Source: Chitinophagaceae bacterium
GTDB taxonomy: Bacteria > Bacteroidota > Bacteroidia > Chitinophagales > Chitinophagaceae
Reading direction: 5' to 3'
Assembly: GCA_017989935.1 (NCBI GenBank)
Contig: JAGNOY010000052.1
Span: forward strand, 1 to 9,545
Length of the DNA: 9,545 bases
Position numbers and translations under genes: made by a program. Shown here piece by piece: positions 1 to 7,363 of this stretch; position 1 is the first letter of the stretch; the number at the start of each line of letters is the position of its first letter. The notes beneath the pieces were generated by a model that was not told the origin of the DNA, did no database searches, and was given only the letters and a program-made list of their open reading frames with translations.

Positions 1-608
1 AATCCAACATGGCGCTTTAAAAAAGATGCCGTATATAATTGTTTTGTTTTCTTAGAATAGGCTACACCCCAAACAGATCCTGTTTCAGCTCTAGTGGCCT
101 CGGTTGTTTTGGCTCCATAGTTTGAATAATTTAAACTATACAAGGCATCATTTAAACCAGTTGTGTTTGTGCCCGAAGCTCCATCAATAAAAATAGGTGT
201 AACTATTTTAGGATTCTGTCCGCAATAATCACCCTCTAAGTTCAAACCAATATTGACAGCAGTATTCGGGGCAGTTACAAATTGTATATCTGTTCCATTA
301 TTCACTCCGAAAAATGATTCTTTGGCATTTAGTGGAAATGACAATTTATCAAACTGTATCTTTAATTTATTGCTAGAGGGCGCTACTACAAAAGAATATT
401 GTCCAGTGGATGTTGTTACAGCTGAATCGATTAACGCTCCATTATTCGCATATAAAAAAACCTTGACACCTTGTATTCCAATGGTTTCATTGGAATTTTT
501 CACCCCATCTGCATTAAAATCCCGAAATGCAAATCCTGAAATTTGGGCATGAGATGCATTGAATGCAGTAAATAATACTAATAGAATTAAGTGTAGTTTT
601 TTTCGCAT
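1..608 (-). CDS. Exported SdrD B-like domain surface protein, N-terminal part (runs off window)
   Basis: The minus strand is open from an ATG at 608-606 to the window edge, giving 202 codons of a longer gene; its C-terminus is not visible. The protein starts with a clear signal peptide (MRKKLHLILLVLF, then NASHA before QISG, an AxA-like cleavage site near residue 21). Residues 22 to about 95 look like an SdrD B-like (Cna-B type) beta-sandwich: GFAFRDFNADGVKNSNE carries the acidic DxNxDGxxxxxE calcium-binding pattern, followed by GVKVFLY and a TGQYSF strand. Residues from about 155 (GSVWGVAYSKKTKQLYTASF, then LKRHVG) resemble the start of a propeller-like region found in large Bacteroidota surface proteins of this type. 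It is probably secreted and displayed on the cell surface; a T9SS tail would be expected but lies outside. It is divergent from the histidine kinase gene. Function unknown; adhesion or structural roles are guesses. Confidence 0.8.
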   Translation of the reverse strand, partial: MRKKLHLILLVLFTAFNASHAQISGFAFRDFNADGVKNSNETIGIQGVKVFLYANNGALIDSAVTTSTGQYSFVVAPSSNKLKIQFDKLSFPLNAKESFFGVNNGTDIQFVTAPNTAVNIGLNLEGDYCGQNPKIVTPIFIDGASGTNTTGLNDALYSLNYSNYGAKTTEATRAETGSVWGVAYSKKTKQLYTASFLKRHVG

Positions 609-784
609 AATTTAAATTTTATACCTCATTCGATGAATAAAGTGTAATCCATTGCCTAACATAAATTATGCCATGAAGAAAGAATTGATGTAGTATAAAA
701 AGCTATTTTTTGTAACTATTATTCTACAACTAAAATTAATTTAATAATTCACTACAAAGCTTATATTTTTGGTTAACTATACAC
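609..784. other. Divergent intergenic region between surface protein and sensor kinase
   Basis: This very AT-rich gap of 176 bases separates two divergent start codons, so it must hold promoters for both genes. On the plus strand TATTTTTG at 764-771 fits the Bacteroidota -7 element TAnnTTTG. It would place transcription start only a few bases before the GTG at 785, and no convincing -33 TTG lies at the right distance, so it is weak. On the minus strand I saw only one-mismatch versions. I see no coding potential or strong hairpin. Confidence 0.4.
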
Positions 785-3700
785 GTGCGCAAGTTTAGAT
801 ATTTTACCCTCATATTGTTTTTATCTTCTTTTTTTTGCTTTTCGCAAGAAAAAAACTACTTCTTACAACAACATCTAAACAGCGAAAATGGGTTACCCCA
901 GAATTCAATTCGAGATATGGTTTTTAGTCCAAGCGGCTATTTATGGATAGCTACAGAAGATGGACTAGTTAGATTTGATGGGAAAAATTGCAAAATTTAT
1001 TCCGCCTTAAACTCCGGATTATCCAAAAACAGAATTTTACAGTTACTCTTATTCAATGACAAAAAAGTACATTGTGTTACTGAAGACAATTTGGTATTTG
1101 TGATTGATGAACAAGGAAACAAGGTTAATATTCATCAAGTAGCAGAACTTAATCATATAGGTTTTTCATCCTTTCATTTGTTTAAGTCTGAAAATTTAAC
1201 TCAGCTAAAAAAAATATGTAATTTATTAGTGCCCGAAAATCTTCAACTATTTGATAAAACATCTTTTCTGGCATTAGATAATATGCAGTATATCATTCAA
1301 CGTGATAAAAAAGGTATACTAATATACGATCAACATCTTTCATTTATTAAACATATTGATATTCCTAACAGTCTTGCCATTGATTTTTTTCAACAAAAAA
1401 ATCAATTATACTATAAAGCAAATCAACATGACTATTTTCAAATTGATCTTGTTAAAGAAAAAATATCCAAACTTCCCCAAAGTGAAATTTCATTTGAGGC
1501 CCCAAGCAATCATGGAAATATACTCAATGAAAACAAACTATTTTGGGATTACAAATCTGGTAAAGCCTTTCAAATTATACGCAACCAATTATTTGAACTG
1601 CATGTAAATCAAGGAAAGGTGCATTTTATTAATATTTCTGCGAGTATACCCAACGATGCAATTAATTATATTACGATAAACGAAAATAACCAAACCCTCT
1701 TGATAGGCACTCTTTCAAATGGCTTATACATTTTCTGCAAAAAAAAATTTGATGTAAGAATTTCACCATACAGCAGCAATATTTTTTATACGCAAGCCCT
1801 CTATAAAAATAATCATTCCATACTAACTACTCAACCATTTCAAGAATTTAGACAAGATAAAAAAATAAATTATCTAAACTTTTTTCCCAGAAACGAATTG
1901 ACTTCTTTAGTAGATGCTAAAAATAATTTCTGGTACTGTATAGCTGACACACTAGAATCCTTGAATCTGGCCTCGATGAAAGTAACTAGAAGAATTCACT
2001 TACCAGATAATTTTGGAACTGGTATTGGCTTTATTTTACCAAAGGATTCTAACTCATTTTATATTACCTCAAACAAATCATTATTTAGTTACAAAATAGA
2101 TAGTGGTTTAGTAAAGTTGGTAGATTATCCAACAAGAAAAAAAATAGAAAGGGTTTATTGCATACTAACATCAACAGACTCTTTTCTGTACATCGGTTCG
2201 AGTAAGGGCATTTTAAAATATAATAAAAAAACACTTCAATTAGATGCCCAACTACTTGATAATACCATTGTACGAACCCTCTTTAATACATCTACAGGTT
2301 TGATTTTGGCAGGCACATATGGTAATGGTTATTTCGCTATTAACAACAATAAGGCCATTTCAATTCCATTAGATAGAAACAATGGGTTAAAAACGGTGCA
2401 TGCCTTTATTGAAGACAAGCGTGGGAATTTATGGTTATCTTCAAATAATGGATTGTTCAACATAAGCTTGAAACAAATTTCAGATTTTGTGCATCGACCA
2501 ACTACAAAAACATTTTATTATTACCGCTACAGTCATGTTGATGGACTTCATACAAATGAATTCAACGGCGGTTGCTTTCCGAGTGCTGTTCAACTTGATT
2601 CAAGTACTTGGTCTTTGCCAAGTATGCAAGGCTTGGTTTGGTTTAAGCCTGATAGTTTACATCCTACTTTCGACAATTCTTCAGTGAGTATTGATAAACT
2701 TATTTTAAATGACAGCCTCATTCAAATCGGACCAGATAATCGAATAAGCTTGCGAGAGCCTCATTTTAAACTATCTGTATTTCTATCTTCTCCTAATTGG
2801 TCTGATGAATCTAATTTGTATATCGAGTATAAATTTGAACATGATACATCATGGAACTTATTACAAAACAATGCTGAACCTATAGTCATTCAAAATTTAC
2901 CAGGAGGAGAGCATACCTTATTCATCAGAAAAAAGAATGGATTTAATTCTACTTCCTATTCATCGATAAAGTTAACCTTGATGGTGTCAAGGCAATTTTA
3001 TGAATATGGGTGTTTTTGGCCAATGGCAGTTCTTGGACTCTGCTGTTTTATTTATATTTTAAACAAATTCACGCACCAAAGAATTCAACATCGAAAAGAA
3101 AAATTAGAACGCCTAGTGGCATCAAAAACAGCTGAACTAAAAGAATCAGTAGTTAATTTGGAAGTAAAGAATACCCTTATCGAAGAAGCCAAAAATAAAT
3201 TAAAACAAGAAAATGATATTAAGAAGAATTTACTTTATGTGCTTTCGCATGATATAGCCACACCCCTTCGATATATGAATCTGGCGCTTTCACAAGCTAC
3301 TAAACCTGCAAATAATGCTTCCATAGATTTTGATGATTTAGTAGACTTGAAAATTTCTGCACAAAATTTAGAATCCTTGCTTGATAATATTGTGGCATGG
3401 ATCAGACAAGGAGACGAAGGCAACATGACTTCAAACATGCAGCAAATTGATTTGCATAAAATAGTAAAGACCAAAATAAACCTATTTGAACTAATCAATA
3501 AAAAGAAAATGAACACTGTAACGAATCTTGTATCGGCACAAACTTTGATAGAATCAGATCGATTTATCCTTTCGATGGCCATTCAAAATTTGCTTGGGAA
3601 TGCTATCAATAATACAAAAAATGGCCAAATCGATATAAGCTATACATACTCAAATGAAGCACATCAAATTTCAATTCGTGATAATGGCGTTGGTATTCAG

Positions 3701-3877
3701 GCAAGTAAAAACAAAGTAAGCCAATTTATACCCATGGATCATGATCAGAGTTTACTGGGTTATGGCATAGGTTTAAAAATCACTGCTGAACTTTTAAAAC
3801 TCATTGATGGAGAAATTAAATTAAACAATAACTTAAATTGTCAGGGAACGAATGCAATTATTTATATTCGCAATTAA
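785..3877 (+). CDS. Two-component sensor histidine kinase with Reg_prop/Y_Y_Y periplasmic sensor
   Basis: This is a 1030-residue membrane histidine kinase that should sense an extracellular or periplasmic signal and phosphorylate the next gene's product. A signal peptide covers residues 1 to about 20. Residues about 30-630 form beta-propeller blades; LPQNSIRDMVFSPSGYLWIA, then DGLVRFDG, at 37-66, is a textbook Reg_prop blade, and another lies at about 538-561 (EDKRGNLWLSSNNGL). DGLHTNEFNGG at 586-596 and a Y_Y_Y domain at about 660-735 follow. One transmembrane helix (about 742-763) and a coiled coil (about 768-815) lead to HisKA, with SHDIATPL putting the phosphorylated histidine at H822. 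HATPase_c has the N box (N935, N939), G1 DNGVGI (966-971) and G2 GYGIGL (992-997), so it looks active. Unlike the hybrid kinases of Bacteroides, it has no fused receiver or AraC domain. The start is GTG: the signal peptide follows at once, and no in-frame ATG lies between the upstream stop at 737-739 and the GTG. Ligand unknown. Confidence 0.93.
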   Translation: MRKFRYFTLILFLSSFFCFSQEKNYFLQQHLNSENGLPQNSIRDMVFSPSGYLWIATEDGLVRFDGKNCKIYSALNSGLSKNRILQLLLFNDKKVHCVTEDNLVFVIDEQGNKVNIHQVAELNHIGFSSFHLFKSENLTQLKKICNLLVPENLQLFDKTSFLALDNMQYIIQRDKKGILIYDQHLSFIKHIDIPNSLAIDFFQQKNQLYYKANQHDYFQIDLVKEKISKLPQSEISFEAPSNHGNILNENKLFWDYKSGKAFQIIRNQLFELHVNQGKVHFINISASIPNDAINYITINENNQTLLIGTLSNGLYIFCKKKFDVRISPYSSNIFYTQALYKNNHSILTTQPFQEFRQDKKINYLNFFPRNELTSLVDAKNNFWYCIADTLESLNLASMKVTRRIHLPDNFGTGIGFILPKDSNSFYITSNKSLFSYKIDSGLVKLVDYPTRKKIERVYCILTSTDSFLYIGSSKGILKYNKKTLQLDAQLLDNTIVRTLFNTSTGLILAGTYGNGYFAINNNKAISIPLDRNNGLKTVHAFIEDKRGNLWLSSNNGLFNISLKQISDFVHRPTTKTFYYYRYSHVDGLHTNEFNGGCFPSAVQLDSSTWSLPSMQGLVWFKPDSLHPTFDNSSVSIDKLILNDSLIQIGPDNRISLREPHFKLSVFLSSPNWSDESNLYIEYKFEHDTSWNLLQNNAEPIVIQNLPGGEHTLFIRKKNGFNSTSYSSIKLTLMVSRQFYEYGCFWPMAVLGLCCFIYILNKFTHQRIQHRKEKLERLVASKTAELKESVVNLEVKNTLIEEAKNKLKQENDIKKNLLYVLSHDIATPLRYMNLALSQATKPANNASIDFDDLVDLKISAQNLESLLDNIVAWIRQGDEGNMTSNMQQIDLHKIVKTKINLFELINKKKMNTVTNLVSAQTLIESDRFILSMAIQNLLGNAINNTKNGQIDISYTYSNEAHQISIRDNGVGIQASKNKVSQFIPMDHDQSLLGYGIGLKITAELLKLIDGEIKLNNNLNCQGTNAIIYIRN

Positions 3878-3887
3878 GTTTCTTTTT

Positions 3888-4571
3888 ATGCATTCAAAAC
3901 ACTTATTAATCGCCGAAGATCATCCACTTGTTGTAAAAGGATTGAAGCAACTTATTCGAGACATTGATTCTAGTATTGAAATTCATGTAACAGATAGTTG
4001 TGAAGGCTTTATTTCAGAAGTGAAAAGTAAGTCCATTCGATATTGTATAGTTGATCTAAACTTAGTTGATGGCATTTCATTTGATTCGATTGATAATTAC
4101 TTAAAATTATTTCCCGAGGCAAATGTGATGGTTTTTACAGCTTTCCCAGGAGCCTTGTATGCAAAAAGGTTATTTAAAATTGGCATACATGGCTTTGTAA
4201 ATAAAAATGCCGATGAAGAAGAATTAACTGAGGCAATCAAAAATTTAATCTCTGATAAATTTTATATTAGTCCAGAGTTTTTGCCTCTAATTTTTAATTC
4301 TGCTAAATCAAATAAATCAATCAATCCATTTAATTTATTATCTACAAAAGAAATGATTGTGATTGAATATTTACGAGATGGAAGCAGTATAAAATCTATT
4401 TCTGAGAAAATGGGCAATATGCCAAATACGGTTGCAACTTATAAAAAAAGGGCTTTCCAAAAATTAGATATTCAACATATTCTTCAACTAGACTCTTTAT
4501 ATAAATCTTATGAAGGGCCATCCTTCGAAAAACCCGAAAGTATACTTGATAAATCTATACTTTCTGAATAA
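3888..4571 (+). CDS. NarL/FixJ-family (LuxR-type HTH) response regulator
   Basis: This is a 227-residue DNA-binding response regulator, the likely partner of the kinase that ends 10 bases upstream. The receiver domain (about 4-125) has the acidic pair E10/D11 in IAEDHPLV, the phosphoacceptor D56 in CIVDLNLVDG, switch T84 in VFTAF and the conserved lysine K106 in GFVNK, so all key residues are present. A LuxR-type helix-turn-helix follows at about 150-205: LSTKEMIVIEYLRDGSSIKS, then NTVATYKKRAFQKL. The ATG at 3888 is chosen because the receiver fold starts right after it (MHSKHLLIAED). An in-frame ATG at 3852 would add 12 hydrophobic residues that overlap the kinase gene and have no family counterpart. 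Phosphorylation by the kinase should promote dimerisation and promoter binding. Its targets cannot be told from the sequence; the divergent surface protein gene is one candidate. The two genes are surely co-transcribed. Confidence 0.93.
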   Translation: MHSKHLLIAEDHPLVVKGLKQLIRDIDSSIEIHVTDSCEGFISEVKSKSIRYCIVDLNLVDGISFDSIDNYLKLFPEANVMVFTAFPGALYAKRLFKIGIHGFVNKNADEEELTEAIKNLISDKFYISPEFLPLIFNSAKSNKSINPFNLLSTKEMIVIEYLRDGSSIKSISEKMGNMPNTVATYKKRAFQKLDIQHILQLDSLYKSYEGPSFEKPESILDKSILSE

Positions 4572-4837
4572 GTAATCATTTGATCAGCTTAGTTGAATGA
4601 AACTTTCAAATTGGACTTGATGATTGCTTTTCCATAAAATTGACACAACAATTAGGCTGGCAAACTGGAAAAAAATTCCTTGGAATTCAAATGCCCGTAG
4701 GGTGCAGGGCCCCCGCCTAAGAATCTGAGGTGAGGGGAATGAAAATTGGGGGCAAAATTCTTATCATCGTATTTCGAACCTCGAATCTATTTTACCTAAG
4801 AAGCTTATTATCCGTCAATTTGTCGCAAATAGGAATC
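4572..4837. other. Intergenic region before the grpE promoter, no gene seen
   Basis: This stretch follows the response regulator stop and holds no reading frame of useful length. No standard intrinsic terminator is obvious after the regulator. It contains an AATTCC-TT-GGAATT inverted repeat at 4675-4688, a markedly G/C-rich island at about 4692-4753 (listed separately), a short TTCGA-ACC-TCGAA inverted repeat at 4773-4785, and an ATTTG-TCG-CAAAT inverted repeat at 4818-4830 just upstream of the grpE promoter. Confidence 0.6.
4692..4753. other. G/C-rich, potentially structured intergenic island (possible small RNA or repeat)
   Basis: In an otherwise AT-rich gap this stretch is dominated by G and C runs. 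GCCCCC at 4709-4714 can pair with GGGGGC at 4748-4753. Alternatively CCCC (4711-4714) plus CCT (4716-4718) can pair with AGG (4728-4730) plus GGGG (4734-4737), closing a nine-base loop. The two folds compete for the same C run. CCC-GTA-GGG at 4694-4702 is another small hairpin. No open frame spans it, and no known RNA family or riboswitch is recognised. It could be a non-coding RNA, an untranslated leader or trailer element, or a dispersed intergenic repeat. The strand of any transcript is unknown. Confidence 0.35.
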
Positions 4838-4867
4838 TTGGCAAAAATCTTGCACATTGTACATTTG
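4838..4867 (+). promoter_or_regulatory. Predicted Bacteroidota-type promoter for grpE
   Basis: TTG at 4838-4840 and TACATTTG at 4860-4867 are separated by 19 bases. This fits the known Bacteroidota primary-sigma consensus (TTG, about 19 bases, TAnnTTTG) exactly. Transcription would start near 4873-4875, giving a leader of about 16 bases before the grpE ATG at 4891. A dyad, TTGCACAT and ATTTGCAA, centred at about 4860, covers the -7 element and could be an operator. The promoter assignment rests on pattern and position only. Confidence 0.6.
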
Positions 4868-4890
4868 CAAACCTAAATAGCTTAAAAATA

Positions 4891-5463
4891 ATGTCTGAAC
4901 ACACAAACGAACCCTTAGAAGCAGAAGAATTGATGCCAAATCTGAATGCAGATGATAATGTGGCAGGAACTAATGTCATGAATGACGAAATTACCACAGA
5001 AGACAATCTCGCCAAATTACAAGGCGAGGTAGATGAATGGAAGGATAAATATACCCGACTTTTTGCTGAATTTGACAATTTTAAGAAAAGATCATTCAAG
5101 GAAAAAATGGAATTAATACAAACAGGCGGAAAAGATGTAATTATGGCCATGCTTGATGTATTGGATGATGCCAATAGAGCCGAAAAGCAAATGGAAACTG
5201 CTACAGATATGCAGGCCCTGAAGGAAGGTATGATGCTGGTGATTAATAAATTGAAACATAGCTTACAAACCAAAGGGCTTAAACCTTTTGATAGTATTGG
5301 TGAAATGTTTGATGTAGAAAAACATGAAGCTGTAACCGAAATTCCAGCACCTAATCCGGACATGCAAGGAAAAGTACTTGACGAATTAAATAAAGGCTAT
5401 ACCTTAAATGACAAATTAATTCGCCACGCCAAAGTGGTGGTAGGAAAAACAGATAATGAATGA
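4891..5463 (+). CDS. grpE: Nucleotide exchange factor GrpE
   Basis: GrpE is the cytoplasmic exchange factor that releases ADP from DnaK and so resets the Hsp70 cycle. The 190-residue length is normal for the family. An acidic, disordered N-terminus (about 1-36) leads into the long dimerising helix (about 37-75, with EWKDKYTRLFAEFDNFKKR). The four-helix bundle region follows at about 80-125, then the C-terminal beta-wing that contacts DnaK (about 126-186). The wing carries the family signature around MFDVEKHEAVTEIPAPNPD and GYTLNDKLIRHAKVVV. It lies 97 bases upstream of dnaJ on the same strand, a usual pairing in Bacteroidota, so the two are probably one transcription unit. dnaK is not in this window. 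The start is supported by the predicted promoter about 24 bases upstream. No CIRCE element is present. Confidence 0.97.
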   Translation: MSEHTNEPLEAEELMPNLNADDNVAGTNVMNDEITTEDNLAKLQGEVDEWKDKYTRLFAEFDNFKKRSFKEKMELIQTGGKDVIMAMLDVLDDANRAEKQMETATDMQALKEGMMLVINKLKHSLQTKGLKPFDSIGEMFDVEKHEAVTEIPAPNPDMQGKVLDELNKGYTLNDKLIRHAKVVVGKTDNE

Positions 5464-5465
5464 AT

Positions 5466-5487
5466 GAAAGCTATTAAAGGCTTTTTT
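5466..5487 (+). terminator. Weak hairpin with T run after grpE (possible attenuator)
   Basis: Just after the grpE stop, AAAGC (5467-5471) can pair with GCTTT (5480-5484) around an eight-base loop, and the T run 5482-5487 follows and partly overlaps the stem. The stem is short and AU-rich, so it is at most a weak terminator that could lower dnaJ relative to grpE. It may be chance in AT-rich DNA. Confidence 0.25.
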
Positions 5488-5560
5488 AAAAAAAGTAAAC
5501 CCAACTAAATGCAAATCATAGGCTAGGTATTCTGGGCTGTATAATTGAAGTAACAACATT

Positions 5561-6718
5561 ATGAAAAGAGATTTTTACGAAATATTAGGTGTATCAAAAA
5601 GTGCCTCTGCTGATGAGATTAAAAAAGCTTATCGTAAAACTGCCATGCAATTTCATCCAGACAGAAACCCTGGGGACAAAGCAGCTGAAGAGAAATTTAA
5701 AGAAGCTGCAGAAGCTTATGAGGTACTCAGCGACGCCTCAAAAAAACAACGCTATGATCAATTTGGCCATGCAGGCGTAAGTGGTGCAAGTGGTGGTGGG
5801 CCAGGTGGTGGTGGTTTTGGCGGCATGCGCATGGAAGATATTTTTGAAAATTTCGGTGATGTGTTTGGAGATGGATTTTTTGGTGGCGGAGGAGGAAGAG
5901 GCGGCGGAAGAAGTCGTGGTGGTGGAGCTAGAGGTTCGAATTTGCGTGTGAAAATTAAACTCAACTATGAGGAAATTATCAAAGGCGCACACAAAACCAT
6001 TAAAGTAAAAAAATATATCCGTTGCGAAACTTGTTCGGGAAATGGTGCTAAAGACAAATCGTCGATACAAACATGCGCTACTTGTCAAGGTAGTGGGCAA
6101 GTAAGAAAAGTAACCAGCACTTTTTTAGGACAAATGCAAACGGTGGCTACCTGTCCGACTTGTAATGGAGATGGTACTCAAATAGCTAATAAGTGTACAT
6201 CATGTAAAGGCGAAGGCAGGGTATATGGCGAAGAATCAATTAGCTTAGACATTCCAGCTGGGGTCCAAGAAGGCATGCAATTGAGCGTGAGTGGTAAGGG
6301 CAATGCTGGCGAAAGAAATGGTCAATGGGGCGACTTATTGGTTGTGATAGAAGAAGAAAAACATGCAGAATTAATCCGAGAAGGCTTGAATGTATTGTAT
6401 GAACTGCATTTATCTTTTCCGGATGTAGTGATGGGTATTGAAGCCGAAGTGCCAACTATTACGGGCAAGGCAAAGATCAAAATTCCGGCAGGTACGCAAG
6501 CAGGAAAAATACTCAGATTAAAAGGTAAAGGATTTCCAAGTGTGAATAGTTACGACAAGGGTGATCAGTTGATAAATATTAATGTGTGGACGCCTCAACA
6601 TTTGAGCAGTGAAGAAAAAGCAATATTAGACAAACTACGAACTTCACCAAATTTCAAACCTGATGTAAGTAAATCTGATAAGAGTTTCTTTGATAAGATT
6701 AGAGAAGCCTTTAGCTAG
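5561..6718 (+). CDS. dnaJ: Molecular chaperone DnaJ (class I Hsp40)
   Basis: DnaJ binds unfolded proteins and stimulates DnaK ATP hydrolysis in the cytoplasm. All class I (type A) parts are here in order in 385 residues, a normal length. The J domain (about 3-68) has the HPD triad at 32-34, and a Gly/Phe-rich linker (about 74-126) follows. The zinc-binding domain has four CxxCxGxG repeats: C155/C158, C172/C175, C198/C201 and C212/C215, all complete. The substrate-binding C-terminal beta domains run from about 225 to 350, with LDIPAGVQEGM and IKIPAGTQAGKILRLKGKG. The Gly-rich linker has an unusually arginine-rich end (GGRGGGRSRGGGARG, about 111-125). It follows grpE by 97 bases and ends at a strong terminator. 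Its start ATG is directly followed by the conserved KRDFYEILGV. Confidence 0.98.
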   Translation: MKRDFYEILGVSKSASADEIKKAYRKTAMQFHPDRNPGDKAAEEKFKEAAEAYEVLSDASKKQRYDQFGHAGVSGASGGGPGGGGFGGMRMEDIFENFGDVFGDGFFGGGGGRGGGRSRGGGARGSNLRVKIKLNYEEIIKGAHKTIKVKKYIRCETCSGNGAKDKSSIQTCATCQGSGQVRKVTSTFLGQMQTVATCPTCNGDGTQIANKCTSCKGEGRVYGEESISLDIPAGVQEGMQLSVSGKGNAGERNGQWGDLLVVIEEEKHAELIREGLNVLYELHLSFPDVVMGIEAEVPTITGKAKIKIPAGTQAGKILRLKGKGFPSVNSYDKGDQLININVWTPQHLSSEEKAILDKLRTSPNFKPDVSKSDKSFFDKIREAFS

Positions 6719-6757
6719 GGAATAATTTGTTTGAAAATTTGATTTAATTAAATAATT

Positions 6758-6804
6758 ATTAGCCCACACTGCATGATTTCTCAAGCTGTGTGGGCTAATT
6801 TTTT
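6758..6804 (+). terminator. Strong intrinsic terminator after dnaJ
   Basis: ATTAGCCCACAC at 6758-6769 pairs perfectly with GTGTGGGCTAAT at 6788-6799, a 12-base-pair stem. The stem can extend inwards through GC/GC and TGA/TCA pairs, with two mismatches, to a TTTC loop. A run of six T follows (6799-6804). It lies 40 bases after the dnaJ stop, between the convergent dnaJ and hsp20 genes. It clearly serves dnaJ. On the minus strand the stem is followed only by mixed A/T, so it may act less well for hsp20. Confidence 0.9.
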
Positions 6805-6872
6805 CAATCTATCTCGGCTTAATTTGTTAGACCAAAAGATTAACTTGGTTGTCCTTTGGTAACAAGCAACGA

Positions 6873-7319
6873 CTAATTTACAGGAATCGTTTTTTTCTCT
6901 GAAGGTTTTTCATTGGTGTCGAATTTAGGAATACTCACCTTAAGCAAACCATTTTCATACCCTGCTTGTATGCGGCTTTTATCAGCATCTTGAGGCAATG
7001 TAAAACGGCGACTAAATGATGAAAACGAGAACTCTTTGTGTGTTAGCTGTTCTTCTTGTTCTTCAGAATTTTCTTCCTTTTGCGCACTAATGGTCATTGA
7101 ATTATCTGCATGTAATTCAAGATTAAAATCTTCCTTTTTATGGCCAGGCACTGCAAGCTCGATTGAATAATGTTTGATGCCTTCACTAATATTTACTGCA
7201 GGCACTGTAGTACCTAAATCTACTTTTGAAAAAAAGTCTTGAGAAAACAAATCATCGAAGAAACTAGAATAGCTTGGAAGAAATGAATTTGTTCGTGGGA
7301 AATTAATCAGTGATCTCAT
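6873..7319 (-). CDS. Hsp20/alpha-crystallin family small heat-shock protein
   Basis: This is an ATP-independent holdase that binds unfolding proteins in the cytoplasm and passes them to the DnaK system. It has 148 residues, normal for bacterial small heat-shock proteins. The N-terminal arm (about 1-37) is rich in Phe, with SSFFDDLFSQDFF typical of the family. The alpha-crystallin domain spans about 38-132: PAVNISEG, then YSIELAVPGHKKEDFNLEL, FSRRFTLPQDAD and the hallmark ENGLLKVSIPK at 122-132. The tail ends in KKTIPVN, whose IPV (145-147) is the I-x-I/V anchor used to build oligomers. It lies 44 bases downstream of the UspA gene on the same strand, so the two are likely co-transcribed. It is convergent with dnaJ. 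No clear separate promoter or minus-strand terminator is seen. Confidence 0.96.
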   Translation of the reverse strand: MRSLINFPRTNSFLPSYSSFFDDLFSQDFFSKVDLGTTVPAVNISEGIKHYSIELAVPGHKKEDFNLELHADNSMTISAQKEENSEEQEEQLTHKEFSFSSFSRRFTLPQDADKSRIQAGYENGLLKVSIPKFDTNEKPSEKKTIPVN

Positions 7320-7363
7320 AATGGGTTGTTTATTTTTAGGTTAATAAATAAGTTTGTTTATGA

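Noticed and set aside
253..552. Plus-strand open frame of 99 codons
   Set aside because: It is antisense to the signal-peptide-bearing SdrD-like gene, which has clear domain motifs; the plus-strand product resembles nothing.
3852..3887. Earlier in-frame ATG for the response regulator
   Set aside because: It adds 12 hydrophobic residues inside the kinase gene, whereas the receiver domain starts right after the ATG at 3888.
4675..4688. AATTCC-TT-GGAATT as a terminator for the response regulator gene
   Set aside because: The stem is short and AU-rich with a two-base loop, and no T run follows it, so it does not fit an intrinsic terminator.
4572..4890. CIRCE (HrcA) operator before grpE
   Set aside because: The TTAGCACTC-N9-GAGTGCTAA pattern is not present in the gap.
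4815..5363. Minus-strand open frame of 182 codons over grpE
   Set aside because: It is antisense to grpE, which has full family signatures, and its own product shows no recognisable domain.
5738..6100. Minus-strand open frames across dnaJ, including a proline-rich one
   Set aside because: They are mirror frames of the Gly-rich linker and zinc-finger codons of dnaJ, which is unmistakable.
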